DNA of 8,454 nucleotides, from positions 1-8,454 of the forward strand of contig CAYHIN010000034.1 in the NCBI GenBank assembly GCA_964356705.1. The letters run 5' to 3'. The notes below the pieces were generated by a model. That model saw only the letters and a list, made by a program, of their open reading frames with translations, made no database searches and had not been told where the DNA came from. Origin of the DNA: CAYHIN01 sp964356705. Its GTDB lineage: Bacteria; Patescibacteriota; Microgenomatia; CAZETR01; Amesbacteraceae. The translations under genes and the position numbers were made by a program. This document shows positions 5,531 through 8,454 of the stretch, piece after piece; position 1 is the first letter of the stretch; the number at the start of each line of letters is the position of its first letter.

Positions 5531-6076
5531 TTTTTTAAAAATTTCGTACGTGGCGCGGACGTCGGAGTCGGGTTTGTGCTGATCTAGAGGAATGCCTAGA
5601 GCTTTACTGACTTTGGACAGATTGATGTACTTCATATCTGTCTCTTTGTAAAAGTGCACAAAGGCGAGAGTATAAACCTCGAGAAGTCGGTGGGTGAAAA
5701 AATACGGGATCTGGAGCTGCAAGCAGGCCTCACACAGAAAGTCCCACTCGGTCTGGACGGACCAGCCGGCCAGGATACTGTCGGGGGCAAAAGCGGCTAG
5801 CTCTTCTATGGCTTGCTGCAAGGGGATAGCGTCTACCCACGCCTCTTTGGAATAGTTGATGATACTTAAAGCTTTGGGATCGGCAGTCTCGATATGCTCT
5901 GGAATCACCTTCGTGTAAAAAGAATTTGTGACTGTGAAGTCGGGCTGGTCTACTCTAAGGGCTGCGATCTCTACAATCTCATGCTGATGACGATCCAGAC
6001 CTGTGACCTCAAGATCTATGAATAATATGGGACGGCTTCTAAAATCGGGACCGGTAGGATCCAATAGAAAGGGCAT
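5510..6076 (-). CDS. DEDDh 3'-5' exonuclease (RNase T / DNA polymerase III epsilon-like)
   Basis: A 188-residue single-domain exonuclease of the DnaQ-like fold, which removes nucleotides from 3' ends of DNA or RNA with two metal ions. All catalytic positions can be placed: D21 and E23 in FIDLEVTGLD, D112 in WSVQTEWDFL, and H167 with D172 in HKPDSDVRAT (H-x4-D, the DEDDh form). No polymerase, helicase or PHP domain is attached, so proofreading, repair or RNA trimming cannot be distinguished. The ATG at 6076 follows an A/T-rich region with TAGATA and TATACT boxes and no Shine-Dalgarno. It follows the DUF3096 gene by 15 bases, so the two may be cotranscribed. Its last 21 bases overlap the convergent plus-strand remnant. 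Confidence 0.9.
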   Translation of the reverse strand: MPFLLDPTGPDFRSRPILFIDLEVTGLDRHQHEIVEIAALRVDQPDFTVTNSFYTKVIPEHIETADPKALSIINYSKEAWVDAIPLQQAIEELAAFAPDSILAGWSVQTEWDFLCEACLQLQIPYFFTHRLLEVYTLAFVHFYKETDMKYINLSKVSKALGIPLDQHKPDSDVRATYEIFKKLFAQQT

Positions 6077-6091
6077 ATAGTATATCTACGA

Positions 6092-6253
6092 TTAGAACAG
6101 ATGGGGACCTACCAGGGACAGACCGGTGATGATGAAGTAAAAAGCGATCAGATAGTTGAGGACCTTGGGGAACATGAGAATGAGGACGCCGAAGATGACT
6201 GAGACTAGGCCTCTAAAGGCGGATGTGTCTGACAGAATCGCTGCTAGGTCCAT
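6092..6253 (-). CDS. DUF3096-like small membrane protein
   Basis: A 53-residue hydrophobic peptide, starting MDLAAILSDTSAFRG, with two short membrane helices at about 15-28 and 32-48 joined by a PK turn (LMFPKVLNYLIAFY). Length and the pattern of a hydrophobic stretch, P-[KR]-hLNY turn and a second hydrophobic stretch with a G fit DUF3096, a small integral membrane family of unknown function. The gene lies between rnpB and the exonuclease gene, in the same direction as both. The first base of its ATG sits exactly where transcription would begin from the TATAAT at 6260-6265, and there is no Shine-Dalgarno, so a leaderless message is inferred. Confidence 0.75.
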   Translation of the reverse strand: MDLAAILSDTSAFRGLVSVIFGVLILMFPKVLNYLIAFYFIITGLSLVGPHLF

Positions 6254-6259
6254 AGGTTT

Positions 6260-6265
6260 ATTATA
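6260..6265 (-). promoter_or_regulatory. -10 box of the DUF3096 gene, leaderless
   Basis: A perfect TATAAT on the minus strand placed so that +1 coincides with the ATG at 6253. No convincing -35 hexamer exists at 16-18 bases; that position falls inside the 3' end of rnpB. Confidence 0.5.
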
Positions 6266-6283
6266 CACTCACTAATTTCTTTT

Positions 6284-6568
6284 GCCTGGAGAATAGTAAG
6301 CCAGATTCTGTTTCTAGCGACAATCTTTCTAATGCTCTCATGCTTCGAGTCTTGGGAAAGCTACCTCAAACGACTCATTCGGAGATTGCAGCGGGGAGGA
6401 TTGCCCGTTTCACCCCGTCAAGATTTCACTTGCGCGAAACCTAGTCGGATTCGTCACTGTTGCTCTGACTGGCGGTTACCCGCTCCAGCTTACGCTGGAC
6501 ACCCTGCTTTCTGCTGTCTGGACTTTCCTGCCCTGACTTACGTCAAGACTAGTCGCCCATCTCCAGGC
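6284..6568 (-). ncRNA. rnpB: RNase P RNA (class A type, compact)
   Basis: The catalytic RNA that cuts the 5' leader from precursor tRNA. On the minus strand the 5' end GCCTGGAGA pairs with TCTCCAGGC at the 3' end (P1, nine pairs). Conserved segments occur in order: GGAAAGTCC, GCAGGGTG, an AACCGCC box with GAGCAACAG, GGGGTGAAA, a CTGCAATCTCCGAAT stretch, a GAGGTAG that can serve as the L15 GGU contact with tRNA CCA, and ACAGAATCTGGCTTAC near the 3' end. At 285 nt it is about 90 nt shorter than E. coli M1: the segment corresponding to P12-P14 and the P18 hairpin seem to be absent. The start is set by TATAAT at 6575-6580. It stands between the permease and DUF3096 genes. Confidence 0.93.
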
Positions 6569-6574
6569 AGATCA

Positions 6575-6580
6575 ATTATA
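6575..6580 (-). promoter_or_regulatory. -10 box of rnpB
   Basis: A perfect TATAAT on the minus strand; +1 at 6568 coincides with the first base of the P1 stem, supporting the mapped 5' end. No good -35 is visible; that position falls at the end of the upstream permease gene. Confidence 0.6.
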
Positions 6581-6590
6581 CCTTGAAAGG

Positions 6591-7586
6591 CTATTCGGAG
6601 AGGTTTTCGAGGTGTTTTAAGGAGAAGAACTCCAGACCGATGGTCTGGATGATAAGGACCGTGGGGATGGACAGGATGGCGCCTAGGGGGCCTGCCAGCT
6701 TAAATCCAATCATGAGGGCGATGATGCTGACCAGAGGATTTACACCCACGGCTTTTTTCATGACATTTGGCACTAACAAATTGTTTTCTAGGAACTGAAC
6801 TAAGAAATATAAAGCTGCAGTGGCGGCTGCGGTCAGAGGACTCACGGACAGTCCTATAAGAACTGCTGGGACTGCGGAAACTACGGGGCCGATGTTGGGG
6901 ATGATCTCCAGAAGACCGGCTAGGATGGCCAGAGGAATGGCGATGTCGATACCTAAGACGATAAGACCGGAGTAAGTGAGCATGCCGACTATGAGCATCA
7001 AGATGAGCTCGCCTCGGACCCAACCTCCTAGTCTGCGCTCGATCTCATTGACGGCTCTGGTGGCTTTGGGATGATGAGCTTCGCCCAACATAATAGAAAA
7101 ATACTTGTCCAGATTTTTCCTCTCAAGAAGCAGATAAAAGGTGACAACGAGTGTCGTGACTAGCCCTAGGATGTTGCCAAAGAGACCCACAATGACCTTG
7201 AGAATGTTTTCTGGAAGAGCACCAATTCGAGTTATGATCTGCTCGCTAAACTGGGCTTGGTTTTCGTTGAAAAAGTCTACCTGGGAAAGAGCACTGGGCA
7301 ATAAATTGACGAGCTTTGTAGTCTGCTCCACAAAGCCTGGGATGATGCCAGCTATGAGACCACCCAAAAAGCCCCAGAGGACAAGATAGATCATGACGAT
7401 GCCCAATGCGCGAGGCACTCGTAGCTTTTCTAGTCTGTCTACAAAAGGATTGAGGGCCGCCATGAGAATAAAAGAGATGAAGAGTAAAAAGAGGATGTCT
7501 CTGATCTGAAACAGAAACCAAAGTGAAGCGACAAAGACCGTAATAAAGACAATGGTCTTGTGGGATATTTCGACTCGTCTATGCAT
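6591..7586 (-). CDS. AI-2E family transporter (PerM/YdiK-like permease)
   Basis: A 331-residue polytopic membrane protein starting MHRRVEISHKTIVFITVF. It has paired N-terminal helices (about 9-45), another helix pair beginning at PRALGIVMIYLVLWGFLGG, a soluble middle segment with VDFFNENQAQFSEQI, and a C-terminal helix block containing the family signature EIIPNIGPVVSAVPAVLIGL and FLENNLLVPNVMKKAVGVNP. This is the AI-2E transporter superfamily; members are reported to export autoinducer-2 or exchange ions, and the substrate here is unknown. An in-frame ATG at 7655 would add 23 residues inside miaA, but the ATG at 7586 gives the typical N-terminus and is one base after the start predicted from an extended -10. 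It overlaps the miaA stop by eight bases and ends 23 bases before rnpB. Confidence 0.92.
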   Translation of the reverse strand: MHRRVEISHKTIVFITVFVASLWFLFQIRDILFLLFISFILMAALNPFVDRLEKLRVPRALGIVMIYLVLWGFLGGLIAGIIPGFVEQTTKLVNLLPSALSQVDFFNENQAQFSEQIITRIGALPENILKVIVGLFGNILGLVTTLVVTFYLLLERKNLDKYFSIMLGEAHHPKATRAVNEIERRLGGWVRGELILMLIVGMLTYSGLIVLGIDIAIPLAILAGLLEIIPNIGPVVSAVPAVLIGLSVSPLTAAATAALYFLVQFLENNLLVPNVMKKAVGVNPLVSIIALMIGFKLAGPLGAILSIPTVLIIQTIGLEFFSLKHLENLSE

Positions 7587-8454
7587 CAGATTTATTATAC
7601 CAGTTTGAGATTGATTCGATAGCATTTGTGTGCCAGTCATGAGCTGAGATGTCAAACCAAATAAGATCAGGCTGTTTTTTGAACCAGGTAATTTGACGCC
7701 TGGCTAGGCCATGTTCGTGGAATTTCCACTTTTGGGGATCTGATGCTAACTCCGGGTCTTCGAGAGCAGCTCCGGCTGCTATCCGGCCGTCTACTCGCTG
7801 GTCGATGCGAGGGTATAACTCTTTGGTAGTTGTCGAAAGACAAACTTGTAAATAGTTATAACTCCCCCTTGATCCCCCTCTTGAAGCAAGAGGGGGAATT
7901 ATTTTTTTTGAGACAATCGATATTTCTATTGCGCGAATAAGGCGACGGGGGTTTTTGGCATCGGATTCGTTTAGACTATTTGCGCGAGTGGGATCCTCTG
8001 ACTTTAAATAATCAAAGAGCTCCTCCACTGATTTTGTCTCTAGTTCTTGACGTAGACTTTCGTTATATGGAACATCAATGTCAGACAAGTTTTGTGTCAA
8101 GGCTTTTATAAATAAGCCGGTGCCCCCAACTACGATTGGTAATTTGCCGCGACTGAGAATGTCGGCAATAACCAAGTCTGCACACTCTTTCCAATATGAA
8201 ACATTGAAATTCTCTCCTTGGCTCACTATGTCGTACAACCAGACTCTTATACCATCGATCAAATAGTACTTTAGTTTTTTTTCTCTCCAAACAACCTGAG
8301 ACTCTTCACTTGGTCCGGTGATATCTTTGCCAGTAATCAAATCCCGACCCACATAGATCTGGCGGGAGTCTGCCGAGACAATCTCTCCATTTAACAGCTT
8401 GGCTATCTCCACACTGAAGGCAGTCTTGCCAGTCGCCGTTGGACCACAAATTAT
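7579..8454 (-). CDS. miaA: tRNA dimethylallyltransferase MiaA (N-terminus cut by window edge)
   Basis: MiaA transfers a dimethylallyl group to N6 of A37 in tRNAs that read codons starting with U. The frame is open to the right edge, with 291 visible residues. The first visible bases encode CGPTATGKT, the P-loop, so the GTG at 8412 is not the true start and only a few residues are missing. Other motifs (numbered from the first visible residue): SADSRQIY at 27-34, IVVGGTGLFIKAL at 107-119, NPRRLIRAIEI at 168-178 and the C-terminal RRQITWFKKQP near 252-262. Two oddities: IIPPLASRGGSRGSYNY at about 185-201 is encoded by a palindromic repeat, and the stretch that usually carries a G-Y-[KR]-E/Q motif before the RRQITWF region is missing. 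Its stop overlaps the permease gene. Confidence 0.95.
   Translation of the reverse strand: MICGPTATGKTAFSVEIAKLLNGEIVSADSRQIYVGRDLITGKDITGPSEESQVVWREKKLKYYLIDGIRVWLYDIVSQGENFNVSYWKECADLVIADILSRGKLPIVVGGTGLFIKALTQNLSDIDVPYNESLRQELETKSVEELFDYLKSEDPTRANSLNESDAKNPRRLIRAIEISIVSKKIIPPLASRGGSRGSYNYLQVCLSTTTKELYPRIDQRVDGRIAAGAALEDPELASDPQKWKFHEHGLARRQITWFKKQPDLIWFDISAHDWHTNAIESISNWYNKSDA
7594..7602 (-). promoter_or_regulatory. Extended -10 promoter of the permease gene, inside miaA
   Basis: The minus strand reads TGGTATAAT: perfect TATAAT (7594-7599) with the TGn extension (7600-7602). Predicted +1 is 7587, one base before the ATG at 7586, so the message would be essentially leaderless. The promoter lies within the last codons of miaA and would uncouple the permease from miaA transcription. 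Confidence 0.55.
7862..7897. repeat. C/G-rich palindromic repeat embedded in miaA
   Basis: TCCCCCTCTTG (7873-7883) and CAAGAGGGGGA (7887-7897) form a perfect 11-base-pair stem with a three-base loop, preceded by a second CTCCCCCTTGA copy of one arm (7862-7872). The pattern resembles the CCCCCTT-GAT-CCCCCT type of dispersed repeat seen in many genomes (from familiarity, not a search). On the plus strand it is followed by ATTATTTTTTTT, so it also looks like an antisense terminator. It is in frame with miaA. Confidence 0.65.

Noticed and set aside
6332..6798. Plus-strand frames at 6332-6586 and 6583-6798
   Set aside because: The first is antisense to RNase P RNA and the second to the permease gene.
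7579..8412. GTG at 8412 as the miaA start
   Set aside because: The 14 codons upstream are in frame and encode the P-loop GPTATGKT, so the gene continues past the window edge.
1..8454. CRISPR array, tRNA or rRNA genes, or an intact insertion sequence
   Set aside because: No regularly spaced repeats, no recognisable tRNA or rRNA segments and no transposase frame were found on either strand.

Overview
The window looks like a piece of a Candidate Phyla Radiation (Patescibacteria) genome, most likely Microgenomates-like. This is inference from gene content: a short SecD, a DUF3048 protein, a DUF5679 zinc ribbon, a DUF3096 membrane peptide, a winged-helix/nucleotidyltransferase-fold regulator and a compact RNase P RNA, packed with very short intergenic gaps. 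TGA is used as an ordinary stop, so the recoded Gracilibacteria/SR1 lineages are unlikely. No rRNA, tRNA, CRISPR array or intact insertion sequence is visible.

Layout. Almost everything reads on the minus strand. Bases 1-2788 hold a tightly coupled operon that reads leftward: a DNA-binding regulator, a 59-aa AbrB-type protein, secD and secF (secF runs off the left edge). The first three genes join by ATGA stop/start overlaps and secD/secF overlap by 14 bases. Bases 2885-4054 encode a membrane-anchored DUF3048 protein, divergent from a small plus-strand DUF5679 zinc-ribbon gene that has its own promoter, strong Shine-Dalgarno and terminator. A HxGH nucleotidyltransferase (4356-4868) follows on the minus strand.

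Bases 4900-5530 look like a decaying accessory patch: a 3'-truncated DUF3800 gene, a cluster of three small palindromes, a candidate small RNA on the minus strand with its own extended -10 box and intrinsic terminator, and a 30-codon plus-strand remnant. To the right, all on the minus strand, come a DEDDh exonuclease, a DUF3096 peptide, RNase P RNA (rnpB), an AI-2E-type permease and miaA (runs off the right edge).

Common themes. SecD and SecF are the energy-coupled accessory subunits of the Sec translocon; rnpB and miaA belong to tRNA maturation and modification. Several minus-strand genes have a -10-like box only about 2-8 bases upstream of the predicted start and no Shine-Dalgarno, suggesting leaderless transcripts. 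Two dispersed-repeat-like palindromes are present, one forming nearly the whole predicted 5' leader of the regulator gene and one translated inside miaA.
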